Shown: positions 10,983 through 22,135, numbered from the stretch's first letter. The stretch: DNA of 64,000 nt from Blasia pusilla (GCA_050084515.1 CM114272.1:38998001-39062000); one strand, 5' to 3'. Notes: generated by a model not told the origin, from the sequence alone. Program-made: numbers and translations.

Positions 10983-11778
10983 CTACGATAGAATCTGCTT
11001 CACTCGGCTGAATGCCTCATTAACTTCTTGGGTCCAAGTCGTGTTGGCAAACTTTGTTGTCCAATCCGTGAGAGGTCTCACAATTCCCGAAAAGTTTTTC
11101 ACATAAGTGTGATAGAACTGCACCGCACCTATGAACCTCCTCATTCCCTTTACAGTGGATGGGGATTCCCACTCGACAATCGCTTTCACCTTCTCCATGT
11201 CTGGACTGACGCCATTTGCATTGACCACGTGACCCAATAATTTAATCTTGCTCAAACCAAATTCGCTCTTCTCTACATTTGCATACAGCCGATTTGCCCT
11301 TAGCTTAGACAAGATCGCTCTCACATGTCGAACATGCTCCTCTAGTGACTTCGAATAGATAAGTATGTCATCAATATAGATGATAACATACTCATCCATT
11401 TCCTTGTGAAAAATGGAGTTCATCAATGTGGTGAACGTCGGAAGGCGCGTTACATAGACCGGAAGGCATCACTACAAACTCAAAAGAACCGTATCTTGTC
11501 CTATACGTAGTCTTCTCCACATCTGCCTTGGCAATCCGGATCTGGTAATATCTTGACTTCAAGTCAATCCTACTAGAATACCTTGTGCCTGCCAGCCTAT
11601 CGAAGAGATCATCTATCCTCGGAAGAGGATAATTATTCCGAACCGTCATTTTATTCAACGCACGGTAATCAACACATAACCTCATCTTTCCATCCTTCTT
11701 CTTCACAAAAAGAACTGGTGCTCCATAAGGTGACTTGCTAGCCCTAATGTAACCCTTTTCCAAGAGCTCACTTAACTA
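10983..11778 (-). pseudogene. Chromovirus reverse transcriptase
   Basis: Two overlapping frames cover the polymerase: 11763-11392 ([54 protein letters not shown]) and 11426-10983 (YVIIYIDDILIYSKSLEEH, with the catalytic YIDD). A frameshift lies near 11392-11426, just before the YIDD block. TAG at 11776-11778 interrupts the upstream helix, where the family has Gln ([12 protein letters not shown]). TAG at 10983-10985 breaks the thumb/connection region. Confidence 0.85.
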
Positions 11779-12587
11779 CCTTTTCAACTCAAGAAGTTCC
11801 TCCTGATTCAACCTATATGGTGCTTTTGAAGGCTGTTGGGAACCAGGTATGATCTCTATCTTATGATCGACGGCTCTATGTGGCGGAAATTCAGTCAGAA
11901 GCTCATTTGTCAAGACATCCTCAAACTCCTTGACCACTATCTGGAGTGGTTCTGGGAATCCCCTTGAAGCAGTGTCCTAATCTCTACGTAATCTGCTTGT
12001 AGCCTCCTCCACTTGTCTCATCAAGCAGAGAAATCCATCCTCCAACTCGGTCATGCTCCTCCTTGTAATCAAGTTCACTAACTCCTTTTTTGCTGGAACC
12101 TCACGGACCAACCGCACCTGTAACCGTTTGCCTTTTAGCCGCGCAACCCTTGGTACTCCGGAGTGAATCGATCCCCAATCAACACCTTAAACTCCTCCCA
12201 ACTCAGAGGTGACTTGCCGACGAAATATTCCTCTCGTTGAGCTATCCACCATTGTAGCGCATGATCCTTCATGCGCTACATGAAGTAACGGCTACCGTCA
12301 CCTTGTCCTGCTTAGCTGCCCTCTGCGCCTCAAAGTACAGTTTCAGTTCCGTAAGGAAATCCTTCACTTTCCGCGAACGCCCCACCCTAGTGAATGGCGT
12401 GGGCAAGTTTGTCTTGCAGAGCTTTTTGCCCGCACCCAGAGTTCGGGTGGCCTCTAACTCTGCAATCCGCTTGCTTTGTTGGGACATCTTCTCCACCAAC
12501 AGTTTCAACAAGTCCAACGTCTGGCTTGACTCGGTCCGTTCCCCTGAGTTTGGGTCCGATGGCCCCGTGGAAGGATTCTCCAGAGGT
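11779..12587 (-). pseudogene. Chromovirus gag and degenerate gag-RT linker; protease missing
   Basis: Residual Gag is read from 12517 (coiled MDLLKLLVEKMSQQSKRIAELE; FLTELKLYFEAQRAAKQDK). It continues after a frame break as WWIAQREEYFVGKSPLSWEE at about 12250-12150. The pre-RT segment (VVKEFEDVLTNELLTEFPPH at about 11935-11880) follows closely. The zinc knuckle and retropepsin expected between them are not there, so an internal deletion of at least several hundred bases is likely near 12100. The 5' LTR is lost. Confidence 0.7.
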
Positions 12588-12690
12588 GATATTTGCTAGG
12601 TGTTGAATGAAGGTGAATTCACCTTTGGATATTTGCTAGAGGGTGTTTGGCAGTTGGGTAAGCTTTGATATTTGCTAGAGGGTGTTGAAT
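12588..12690 (+). repeat. Triplicated short motif at a chromovirus/MULE junction
   Basis: GATATTTGCTAG followed by GTGTT-like sequence occurs three times (about 12588, 12638 and 12669). The motif is native to the MULE transposase gene (37428 region), so the extra copies look like repair-associated duplication at the join. Confidence 0.6.
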
Positions 12691-13199
12691 GGATGGTTGA
12701 CCATGGGTGCACACGTTTACGATCATGTGGAGAAGGGACTCAAAACCAATTTTTCCTGTGAGGTAAAAGCAAAAGATGTTGGAAGTTTGAAGATGTGCTG
12801 ATTACTCTTATTGGAGGTGGTGAAGGAAAACAAAAGGCCACCTCCTGAAATTTATTGGTTCATAGCAGGTAATGCACAACTGAGATGGATTTCTATCAAG
12901 GAAAGTGTTCTTGGGTGGAGAAGTTCAACTTGACAGGGAAAGGTCGGATGCTTTCCATTGGCAACAGTCCGTGACTTCCTACACCAAATCTTGCATCAAG
13001 GAGAATAAGAGAATGGAGCATGTTGCTCTACTACAACGTTGCAAGGATAGCAAAACCTTGAAGCAAGCCATGGAGTGCCAAGAAGAACTTTATGGCTGGT
13101 GGAGGAAGCATGCAATTGAGGGGAAATACAAAGAGTTGTGTTCCTGGTTCAATTGGTGCACCATACGTATGAGGCAATGCGGAAACTTCATGCGGCAAG
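12655..13199 (+). pseudogene. MULE transposase fragment (5' part of split copy D)
   Basis: Collinear with 37415-37952 of MULE1: DHVEKGLKT, ENKRPPPEIYW, then DAFHWQQSVTSYTKSCIKEN, QEELYGWWRKHAIEGKYKEL and MRQCGNFMRQ. It ends at the same GTGAGT splice donor (13199 region). The rest of the gene lies beyond the G1 insertion at 20530. Frameshifts and a 5' truncation make it a pseudogene. Confidence 0.8.
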
Positions 13200-13565
13200 T
13201 GAGTTCACCATTTTCTCCTTTCCAGCTCACATGAAGAAACTGTTTCAAAAAAATATGGTCAAAATATGAGGTTTCAATCCATCAAAATATGAGGGATTGC
13301 AATCCTTAGAAGCTAAGCAACCCGTCGAAACCAACACGTTGCATCAATGTGCAACCTGTCGGATTCCAATAGGTTGCATCAATCTACAACCCGTCCGATT
13401 TCGACAGATTGTAAGTTGCATGTGTTAGCAATCCGTTAGGTTTTGATAGGTTCAAAGCCTTGCCCTGTCGACACTTCTTCTTGCAACCCGTCTGAATCGG
13501 ATGGGTTGCAAGTCCAAATTTTGGAGAAACTTTTTCTTGCAACCTGTCTGAATACGACGGATTGC
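13200..13565 (+). repeat. MULE intron with decayed 27-bp palindromes
   Basis: Begins GTGAGTTCACC like the intact MULE intron at 37953. It carries several degenerate palindromes at about 13318-13565, for example CAACCCGTCTGAATCGGATGG at about 13485. Many CG sites have become TG or CA. It ends at the G1 LTR. Confidence 0.75.
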
Positions 13566-14786
13566 TGTGATACCCACAATTTTGTAATCTTGAAGAATAT
13601 ATTTTTTTATTCAACGAAGACTCTTGTATATTATGATTTTGATTATGATTATTCATTATTATGAAGAAGAATAAGTGAGTCACCAAGCTCCTAAGACAAG
13701 GTAGAGAGATGGAAGATCAAGGATTTGCCTTAGAGGAGAATCAAAAGCTGTAACGAAGTATAAAGGATCAAAGCGAAGCTCAGCGAAGCTCAGCGAAGCT
13801 CAACAAAGCTTAGCGAAGCTTAACAAAGTCTAACGAAGATCAACGAAGCTCTGTATACGAGGTACTTCGCTCTTCAACGAAGAACGAAGCACGAAGAACG
13901 AAGAAGAATGAAGAACTTCGCCCTCCGGAAAGTTAGCGCAGCGAAGCTCAGCATGATTGAGATTCAAACCGACACATAGTTTAAACAATTAGACTAGGAA
14001 AGGGCGCGACCCTTTGTATCAAGTTGGTAGTTAGAACAGTTTTGTACCGTGGATTCACAGGGATCGTAGGAAAAGCTAAGAGAACCATAGATCTAGGTAG
14101 TTACAGATATTGATCCGAAGCATTCTTCATCAAGAACGCTTCGGATCATAGAAACGATCCTACTCTCGAGAATATTTAAGAAACAGGACAGAAGCTATTA
14201 CCATCATTCGCTCATGAAGTCCTTATGCTGTAGGAATGGTCCGAGCAAGAGAGTTGTACCCTCTCGAGCTTGTATATACTTTGAAGTCTTCCAATTCTTG
14301 ATGGAGTAGTAAAGCATTCATTCATTCATTTTGATGTGCGATGCTTATGTCTGAATATTCTTTTTGGGTCTGCCGAGTGAAGAGTGAATCAGGCGAACCT
14401 TTCTCATCAATGGAATAATCAACATAAAGTTGTATGAAATCTGTTTGACAGAGAGTAACCTGCCCCGACGGATCGAGTTCTGAAAGTAGGAGAAGCCAGC
14501 TTTATTCTTGAGGTCTCTTTGAGGTTCCAAGATGTTGAGAGAACAAATTTCCTGAGCGTACTTTAAACTCCACTCGAGAGAATTGAACAAGAAAACATAG
14601 GTACTAAAAGGGATCGGAAGATGTTACTGGAATATTACATTTGAATTACATAATCAATTACACTTTTACAACATAATCATCACTTTATACTCTCTTTTCA
14701 TCCAACAATGATCCTCTTGGGGATCGAACTCTACAATTGACTGTAAATAAGAAACACTTAGACATTACATATAGTCGAAGACTTTT
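13566..14786 (+). mobile_element. 5' LTR of gypsy G1
   Basis: Starts TGTGATACCC next to a possible target duplication (ATTGC, 13561-13565). It ends just before a primer-binding site. A diverged copy in opposite orientation lies at 58640-59862 (shared blocks at 14345-14590 and 58818-59048). A tandem block at 13776-13860 repeats AGCGAAGCTC-like 10-mers. ORFs within it on either strand are not supported. Confidence 0.7.
13776..13860 (+). repeat. Tandem 10-bp AGCGAAGCTC repeat in the G1 LTR
   Basis: AGCGAAGCTC and variants (AACAAAGCTT, AACGAAGATC) follow one another head to tail. A related GCTTCGC/GCGAAGC motif recurs at the 3' end of G1 (20288-20425). Confidence 0.75.
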
Positions 14787-14804
14787 TGGCGCCTTTTGCC
14801 GGGG
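14787..14804 (+). promoter_or_regulatory. G1 primer-binding site, tRNA-Asp type
   Basis: TGGCGCCTTTTGCCGGGG differs by one base from the TGGCGCCGTTGCCGGGGA-type site of plant gypsy elements, which pairs with the 3' end of tRNA-Asp. It marks the end of the 5' LTR and primes minus-strand cDNA. Confidence 0.75.
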
Positions 14805-15539
14805 ATCATATCCTTGGTGAGAAGGAGAGAAAGACCCATGGGGAAGCAGGGAACGGAGAAAGAAGCTTCGCTCCTAGACAACCCCACATTCTAGTTCTTA
14901 CTAAAGACCATCGACTAGCTCTCGCGACCCCGTAATACAAAGTATGCTTGAAGATAACAATACAGTTGCTGCATTGGTGCTAGAGAAGATAGGCCAACTA
15001 ATTAGAATGGTCAAAGAACCGGTCGCCGAACGGTGCTTCGCCCATGGACGATAGTTGTACTTGGTGAAAACCCGGTACTTGTGTCTATGGGAGGAAAACC
15101 TGGCAGGAAGCGTAGGAGCACCATGCACCCTCCTGTAAATGTAAAAAGAATCAGTAGTTAACCTCCATCCATGGACCCTCACCCTATCGCCACCGTGGGG
15201 GTGAACGCAAGTTGCCAAATCCCCAAGAGACTTATGGAAGGCTCGGCCCTCTTCGCGAGCAATGAGCCGACGTCGATCGCAGATTAGCGGCAGAATAAAG
15301 AACCGGCTTGGAGACCACCTGGTTCATCTCTGAGTCTTCGTCCTCGTCCGAAGACGAAGACCAAGAAGAAAGAACGGGACAAATTCTCCACTACGTCCCC
15401 TGCTAGTTCGCAGTCGGACGAAGAGACGTCCTGGGACCCCTTTGGGGAGTCAGGGAGCGAGGAGCCGATCAGAGCACCTCGGGCGGCACCTTTACCTCCT
15501 CCCTCTTGAGCATCAATCCCGGGAGCCAGTAGGAGAGCA
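14805..15539 (+). other. G1 leader region, no clear gene
   Basis: Lies between the primer-binding site and the recognisable Gag. Around 15290-15530 the plus strand is charged and may be a broken Gag N-terminus; no domain is recognised. The minus-strand ORFs here look like shadows. Confidence 0.4.
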
Positions 15540-16065
15540 TTGCCCATGGCCAACACTAGAAAAACTCTGCTAAGGTACCCCACCTTCGCTGGCGGCCGAC
15601 GAGACGATGTGGATAACTTTATTCTTGAATTCACCCATGTCGCAAAAGCCAACCGGGAAGGGGCGGAGGAGGATTTGTTACGAGTCTTCCCGGCCTGCTC
15701 AAGAAGCGAGCAAGCGATGGTATGAAGGTCTCGGAGCAGAAGTCACGGAGACCTGGAAAAGGGTCGTGGAATCCTTCCTACATGAGTTCCGCGACTTGGA
15801 GTTCGAGGACAGGCTTCTTACAAAGCTTCGCGACCTGAAGCGTAGAAAGAAGGAGACCCTCCGGGAATATACCCAACGGTTCCGGAGCCTTGTGAATAAG
15901 CTAGAACACACGACTACCTCCCAATTGGTAGATTGGTTTGTGTCTGGCTTGTCCAAAGAAATGGATCGGTATTGCCGGAGAGGCCAACGGGATTCCCTCG
16001 AGGCGGTCATAGCCTCTGCTGAGGCGTACGAAGCCTCAAAAAAGTCCCGCCGAACACGAAGATGA
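15540..16065 (+). pseudogene. G1 Gag, capsid region, frameshifted
   Basis: Starts MPMANTRKTLLRYPTFAGG, with VDNFILEFTHVAKANREGAE and LLRVFPACSRSEQA. A frameshift near 15690 moves to the next frame: RWYEGLGAEVTETWKRVVES, HEFRDLEFEDRLLTKLRDLK, KKETLREYTQRFRSLVNKLE, LVDWFVSGLSKEMDRY. This is the classical retrotransposon Gag capsid signature (W-x-F pattern, L-x-L-K-Q/R...E-x-x-F). It ends at TGA 16063-16065 after a basic tail. Confidence 0.8.
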
Positions 16066-16268
16066 CGTCACCAACAAAGGGGGGCGTCGCAGACTAGTGC
16101 CGTCGAAAGACGGCGTCCTCTCGACACGGAATCCTCTCTGAGGATTCGTCCGAGTCCTCGGACTCAGAGCAGGAGGTAAAAGCTAAAAGGAAAGGGAAGA
16201 GCAGGCGTCATCGCTTCCCCAAGCACCAGACCAAAACCCGACCAAGTACCAAGCGTCGTCCTCAGCGG

Positions 16269-16814
16269 TTGGAAAGTCCGGTAAGAGGGACGGCAAGGAA
16301 GGCCGGCAAGTCGGCCATGGAGGAACTCGGTAAACAAATGGCTGAGTTGAAGGTACATATGGCGGCCCAGAAGGACCCCAGAAGACGACCCGGGCTGATG
16401 AGGCCCAACGTTTGGTGTAGTAGTTGTGGAGCCCAGGGGCATACTGTACAAGAATGCCCTGCTCAAAGGGATCTGCGGTGGGTTCAGGAAGAGGCCCCTA
16501 TTGAAGAAGGATGGTATGAACCAGAATAGTGGGAAGGGTGCTATGCCGTGCAAGCGGTGCCACCCCCAAACCCTGGAAGAAGCTGGATCACGCAGTATGT
16601 ACTTCCGAAATACGGAGAACAGAGACCCCTGCGACAGATTATGGGTGCGGCGGCCTTCACGCCACCCATCAAGAGAAATTGTTGTTATAACTGCGGCGCA
16701 GCAAACCACTGGGCCAATAATTGCCCAAACCCGAAGCGACCAGTGGGACTCAATCCCTTATCGCGGAAGGCGCAAGAAGGGCGGGCACACTGCCGTGGAA
16801 TGCCCGGAGCCTAA
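16269..16814 (+). pseudogene. G1 nucleocapsid zinc knuckles
   Basis: Knuckle 1 CSSCGAQGHTVQEC at about 16415, in the frame starting 16269. Knuckle 2 CYNCGAANHWANNC at about 16682, in the frame starting 16548. A damaged third (KKGGHTAVEC) lies at about 16776 in another frame. Knuckle frames differ, so at least two indels separate them. These motifs bind element RNA for packaging. Confidence 0.8.
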
Positions 16815-17432
16815 GGTCCCACGTTTGTTGGTCAGGTATGTAAATACTCCAGCGGCTCAACCAGAGCCCAAGAACGATGTAAATGTACAACTGGTCCGGG
16901 TGGAAGAAGTAGTGTCCCCGAGACCAAAGCGAGTCACCATCAGCGAGGAAGACTCGACCCAAGGGGCCAACAAAGAATCATCGGACTGGCCCAAAGAATT
17001 TCAAGAAACAGTGTTGGCGGTCACCACGAGATCAAAGAGTCAGACTGCGGGGACCCCAAAGGTAAAGAAGGGTGCTTCGTCTTCGCGCAAAGCTCGGGAG
17101 CCCAAGAACAAAGCGGTGAGCACCTTACATGCCGAAAAGGCCATCCTCAAAGGCGATGTAGACCCGGCCTTTGACCGAAGTCATCCGAAATACTTCCATC
17201 AGGATGTGGAGGACCAGGTCCGTGCTCAAGTGCGGGAGGCCCAGGAACCAGAGGGGAAACAGACCCCAGAGAAGACAAAGGCCAACCCAAGTACGACAGT
17301 CCAAGCCATGGCGACATCACCACTGGTCCTAGAAGCGTACGATTTACTGAGGGACTTGGCGTCAACCCCGACCAACATAACCCTGCTACAGTTGCTAATG
17401 GATAACCCAATATACGGAAAAATCTTGCAGCA
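16815..17432 (+). pseudogene. G1 Gag-Pol linker
   Basis: The long open frame 16426-17601 covers this part: basic and acidic low-complexity sequence (PRPKRVTISEEDSTQ), then a helical segment LVLEAYDLLRDLASTPTNIT ending NPIYGKILQQW. Similar helices precede the protease in plant gypsy elements. No enzymatic motif. The switch to the protease frame comes at about 17430. Confidence 0.6.
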
Positions 17433-17990
17433 GTGGAAAATCAGCCGCAAACGACCCAGGAAGCCGGCGAAGCATCCGCGGTGGTGGATTTGTTCCGTAT
17501 CGAAGTCGAGGACTTGGGAGCCCCAGAAGTGGAGGTGGAGATTGAGGGCCATACTATTAAGAAGACCCCCATTGATTCCGGAAGCAAAATCAATATTATG
17601 ACGGAGCAAACAGCTCGGGCCCTAGGGTACACGGTGTACGAGCCCACAGACAAGTACTTGCGGTTTGCGGATCAATCCCGGAAGAGACCTCTGACGACTC
17701 ACGCAAATTCCGACCATGCTCGGGGGGGTGTTGTTTATGTTGGACTACTTAGTCTTGCAGCCCCTGACCGCGACGGGCTATCCTTTGCTCATCGGAAGAC
17801 CTTGGCTGTATGGCACGAGGGTGACTACAGATTGGAAAAGGCGACGGTTCACGTTCCAGGTGCCGAATCAGGACTCGAAGCGGCTCATCAAGCTGTCGTG
17901 GAAATCTCGACCACCCCAAGGAGAGACGCCACCGACCGGCGATGGCTATACGTCGAGATCAAGACAACACCACCGCTCTTGAGTCCTCGC
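17433..17990 (+). pseudogene. G1 retropepsin
   Basis: Active site TPIDSGSKINIMTEQTARAL at about 17565, with the D-S-G triad intact, after VEVEIEGHTIKK. The frame breaks near 17715. The C-terminal hairpin continues in the next frame as YPLLIGRPWLYGTRVTTDWK at about 17780 (the ILGRPWL block of gypsy proteases). It would process the polyprotein; the frameshift inactivates it. Confidence 0.8.
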
Positions 17991-18104
17991 CCAATGTATA
18001 TTATTTAGAATGTTATGAAATAGACGAGGAGGCGAGTACCCTCAAGCCAAGGTCACTCGAGAGGAAGAAGAAGCTAGGTCATAGCACCTTCGGTTCTGAA
18101 AAAC

Positions 18105-18998
18105 ATGGTTCGGGAGCAGGACTATGTCAGTCAATATTGCATATCAAAGTCTCTCGCCTTTAGTGATTTGTCTCCTACCACACTTATAAAATATAAAAGA
18201 CTATTGTTTGAGTATTTGGATGTCTTTGCATACTCTATGGATGAAATGAGAGGCATTCCCGCACAATATGGTGAACACCGAATTGATCTTAAAGAAGGGG
18301 CGGTCCCGGTGCGGATGCGACAATATCGACTGAATCCAAAGTATTCATTGTTAGTCAAGGACGAGATCGATCAACGTCTCGAGGAAGGAATAATCTATCC
18401 GGTGTTAAGCAGCGAGTGGGTGTCGCCCATCGTAATTGTGCCTAAAAAACAAACGGGAAAAATCCGAGTGTGCCAGGACTATCGGAAATTAAATGCGGCC
18501 ACCTTAAAAGACCACCATCCTCTACCTTTCACTGACAGTATTTTGGATAAAGTGGCCGGGCACGAGCGTTATACCTTCTTGGACGGATATTCGGGGAACA
18601 ACCAGGTATCCATACGAGAAAAGGATCGTCCCCTCACTACGTTCACGACGGACTGGGGAACTTTCGCATATCGCGTAATGCCTTTTGGATTGTGCAATGC
18701 CCCAACTACTTTCCAACGGATGATGATCTCCATCTTCCAGGAGTATCTTCGGAAGTTCGTGGAAATCTTTTTAGACGATTTTTGTATCTTTAGCACGGAG
18801 GCCGAACATCTTGAAAAGTTAGAGTTAACACTCGCACGCTGTCGCGAAGTGCATTTGTCCCTTCATCCGGACAAATCCTATATCGCTATGAAACAAGGAA
18901 TTATGCTGGGACACCGAGTGTCGGCGCAAGGAATTGAGGTCGACAAGGCCAAGGTGGATATTATCGTCGCATTGGAACCACCCACTAATTGGACACCT
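18105..18998 (+). pseudogene. G1 reverse transcriptase
   Basis: A continuous frame of about 298 residues. Landmarks: EHRIDLKEGAVPVRMRQYRL, EGIIYPVLSSEWVSPIVIVP, IRVCQDYRKLNAATLKDHHP, YRVMPFGLCNAPTTFQRMM. The polymerase site is FLDD in VEIFLDDFCIFS at about 18765 (family usually Y/F-x-D-D). The C-terminal QGIEVDKAKVDIIVAL ends where the frame shifts into RNase H near 18995. Part of the RT-RNase H connection appears missing (NWTP runs directly into LKDALQKA). Confidence 0.9.
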
Positions 18999-19480
18999 TA
19001 AAAGACGCATTGCAAAAGGCTCTTGTACTTCGGTCCCCCGATTGGACCAAACCCTTCGACGTATATGTGGACACGTCCTCATTTGCCATTGGAGTAGTGC
19101 TCAGCCAATTGGATGAGCACAAACATGATTTTCCAATTTACTACGCCGGCCGACAACTATCGGCGGCAGAGCAGAAATATACAACCACCGAACGAGAGGC
19201 GTTAGGCATGGTCTTCTCATGTAAAAAGTTCCAACACTATTTATTAGGGTACGAATTTGTCTTTCATGTGGATCATTTTGCACTCAGACCCTTAATGGTG
19301 AAAGCCGACCTGTCAGGATGTATTGCACGGTGGATCTTGTTGCTACAAGAATTCACATTCGATGTTGTGACCCGTGCCGGCAAGGTGCATACCAATGCCG
19401 ATTTTCTTTCCCGGTTGAGGATAACAAACGCGGACCTCACCCAATCTGTCGATGATACCTTTCCCGATGAAGATGGTTGA
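18989..19480 (+). pseudogene. G1 RNase H
   Basis: DWTKPFDVYVDTSSFAIGVV, then DFPIYYAGRQLSAAEQKYTT and TEREALGMVFSCKKFQHYLL, then FHVDHFALRPLM and NADFLSRL. This is the gypsy-type RNase H with its conserved acidic residues. It ends shortly after FPDEDG, where the zinc-binding half of integrase has been deleted. Confidence 0.85.
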
Positions 19481-20264
19481 AGCAGTAGCCACGCGGAAAG
19501 ATGACAGCGAAACAGTGACTAAGTTTTTATACGAGATGATTATCACGCGTTATGGCTGTCCGTTGGAACTAGTAAGTGACCGGGGTACGCAATTCCTGAA
19601 CCAGACTATTGAGTCTCTCACTTCCCACTTTCTCATTAAGCATCGGAAAACCACTCCCTACAACCCTAAAGCCAACGGGTTGACGGAAAAATCGAACGGC
19701 CTCATTTGCCGAATATTGAATCGATTAACGGTAACCTATTCCTATGATTGGGACACAAAAATTGCCCCGGCATTATGGGCGTACCGAACAGCTGAGAAGG
19801 TGACGACAAAATACACCCCGTTCTTCCTAACTTATGGCGTACATCCCTTAACACCTATTCAATGGGCGTTGCCTACTTATCGGGTATTGGAGGGCACAAG
19901 AACGGAAGCTGCGGGCAAAGTTATTGAACACATGAATGAGACCCTAGTGGAGTTGGAAGAAGCACGCATGCTCGCGTTACGCCGGACAGCCCAAGTGCAA
20001 AAAGAACGTAAGAAACGTTACGATCGACATCTCCGGCCACAATCTATCAATGTTGGCAACTTAGTGCTATTGTATGATAACCGGCGACTAAAGTTTCCCG
20101 GAAAATTAAAATTAAATTGGATGGGACCCTACCGGGTATTGGCCATCTATGATAATGGATCCCTCCAGTTAGAAACCTTACAGGAGAAATCCGCCACGCG
20201 AAAGTCAATGGCATGCATGTGCGCCGGTACTATGAGCCCGAACCTGAGGATAACTGAAACATGA
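19464..20264 (+). pseudogene. G1 integrase, N-terminal half deleted
   Basis: Reads MVEAVATRKDDSETVTKF, YGCPLELVSDRGTQFLNQ, KTTPYNPKANGLTEKSNG, YDWDTKIAPALWAYRTAEKV, YDRHLRPQSINVGNLVLLYD. The second Asp and the Glu of the DDE triad are present. The HHCC domain and the first Asp are absent: sequence jumps from the RNase H tail to the mid-core near 19470. The related fragment at 63068-63613 keeps most of this missing part, which supports deletion. Translation stops at 20262-20264. Confidence 0.85.
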
Positions 20265-20529
20265 GGAAGGGGGTAGACGAACGCCCCGTGCTTCGCAAAG
20301 TAGCGAAGACATACCGAGCTTCGCAGAGTAGCGAAGCACAGAAGTTCAAGATATACCGTGCTTCGCGAAGTAGCGAAGCACAGAGGTTCCAGACAACCCA
20401 TGCTTCACGAAGCAGCGAAGCGCAGGAAGTGAGGAAGGGGGAGCGTGGCGAAGCCGCGAAGCGCCCACTTTCTTGTTACAGCCCCGGTGCCACGACCAAG
20501 AACGGACAGGGGGGGGGGAGCGGACTACA
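20265..20529 (+). repeat. G1 3' end: GCTTCGC/GCGAAGC repeats and purine tracts
   Basis: A polypurine tract (GAGGAAGGGGG) follows the integrase stop. Three ~52-bp units at 20288-20425 contain short inverted repeats such as GCTTCGCGAAGTAGCGAAGC. Further purine runs occur at 20428-20440 and 20506-20520. Sequence ends ACA at 20529, next to ATTGC (20530-20534), the same five bases that precede the 5' LTR. A full 3' LTR is not present, so it was probably deleted. Confidence 0.5.
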
Positions 20530-20764
20530 ATTGCACATTAGAAATTCATGGAAAAACTTACCTCCTACTTGCAACCCGTCCAATTCCAACTGGTTGCAAT
20601 AAGAGGTTCTTGGGTGATGCAACCCCTGGAATACGATGGGTTGCTCATAGACATTCATGGGAAAACTTGCCTCCTACTTGCAACCCGTCCGAAACCAACA
20701 CGTTGCAATTTTGTTCATTTAGTGAATTTTTTCAAGTCCCTTCTCACATTTTTGTCTGTGTAGG
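20530..20764 (+). repeat. MULE copy D intron, second half, with palindromes
   Basis: Continues the intron interrupted at 13565. It has decayed palindromes at about 20571-20595, 20619-20643 and 20679-20707, then TTTTGTCTGTGTAG acceptor followed by GGATTGAACATTCATG, as at 38147 in MULE1. Confidence 0.7.
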
Positions 20765-22135
20765 GATTGAACATTCATGAAAATGCCCTTTGCCCAAACA
20801 TAACTGGAGCCAAGAGTGTTAATTCCTCTTAAAAGTCATCACAAGTATGCCAAAAAATATCACTCGTGGAGGCATGCCAACAAGACTAGGCAAGAGCAAT
20901 GCTACAATCTCCAACATCCCACATATTCCTCACAAAAGGGATAACCAAGGGAAAGGGAAAGGGCCCTTCGATTTACGAGCTCTATGTAACGGTCCCTATG
21001 AGATCTGGTGATGAGAAAATGTATATGGAAGCCTTCAATCAGTGCGTAGCCAAAACTCCTCTCGAGCAAGATGTCCACATTGGTGGGGACATTCGTGGGC
21101 TTGTTTCAAGATATCCCATAAAGATGGTGGTAGAGCAGTCTGAGCGAAACTCTTGGAGACCAGATAAGTATCTTGACTTCAAGCAAGTCAAGCATCAGCA
21201 TTAAGGAACAAACCCGGTGATTGATGTGGATGACAAAATTACCCCACCCAGGTATTCGGAGACACAAGATTGCTCCCAAATTTGAGTTGAAGTAACTTCT
21301 CCAAAATCAGTGAATGTCTTATTTCAAAATTCCTCTGTTAACGTTGCTGGGACAATATTCCAATCATTGAGGTGGATTACAACCTCAAGAGGTGGCATAT
21401 TTCTCGAAGTAACCTCGGACGTGGACCTACTTGCAGGGCAGGATCGGATGGCATTAGGAGAGCATGCGGGGCTTTCGTGAATAAGAACTGTACAAGGATT
21501 GGACAACCACTTATATCTAGGGGCTAAAAAACTTTGATCATTTTACCAAGATCGGGGATCAACTGAAGTACTTCTTCTGCCCAAATGATTCATGCGTTTT
21601 CCGAAGATTATATGCGGTTGCCATTGGAGATCCAGGGAATACCCCCATGATTTGACCCATTGCTGGAGGTACCAATTGCACTTAGGAGGAAGTGGAAAAT
21701 CCTACAAGTGCCGGTTTCAGACTGGTAGACGAAGGGAGTTCAGAACATATTCGCATTTCGGATCCAACCTAAGATTGATGTCAACATGTATCCAGAGAAG
21801 ATGGATGATCTCAATCCACTATATCTCTTCGAGTCAAGAAATGGGATGAAGAGAAAAATAGAATGTGTAGGCCAACTGTGGTGAGAGCAAAGCGAGTCGC
21901 ATCAGCTTGGGAGGCCAACATGGAAATCATCACCACAAAAGATGTTCATAATGGGAATGGAATAGGAAGGATGTATAGGGTCAGGAAGAACATTGTGAAT
22001 TCACATGCTAGTGGGTGTATGTTGTACATATCTGTTGCTTTCCCACATGTTCCTAAGATGACTTTGTCCAAAGAGAGACAAATGGGGAAAGGTATTCCCC
22101 TTGTAAGCACGTGTACTATGTTTTGCTTATAGTTT
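20765..22135 (+). pseudogene. MULE copy D transposase, exon 2 with SWIM remnant
   Basis: Collinear with 38147-39590 of MULE1: SHIFLTKGITKGKG, PSIYELYV, TPLEQDVHIGGDIRGLVSR, SWRPDKYLDFKQVK, later KYFFCPND and near 22040-22120 the SWIM-type end (DDFVQRET, PCKHVYYVLL in one frame). Numerous frameshifts and stops. It would be the C-terminal, zinc-finger half of the transposase. Confidence 0.75.

Noticed and set aside
15284-15652. Minus-strand ORF of 122 codons
   Set aside because: No domain, and it overlaps the sense-strand G1 leader and Gag start.
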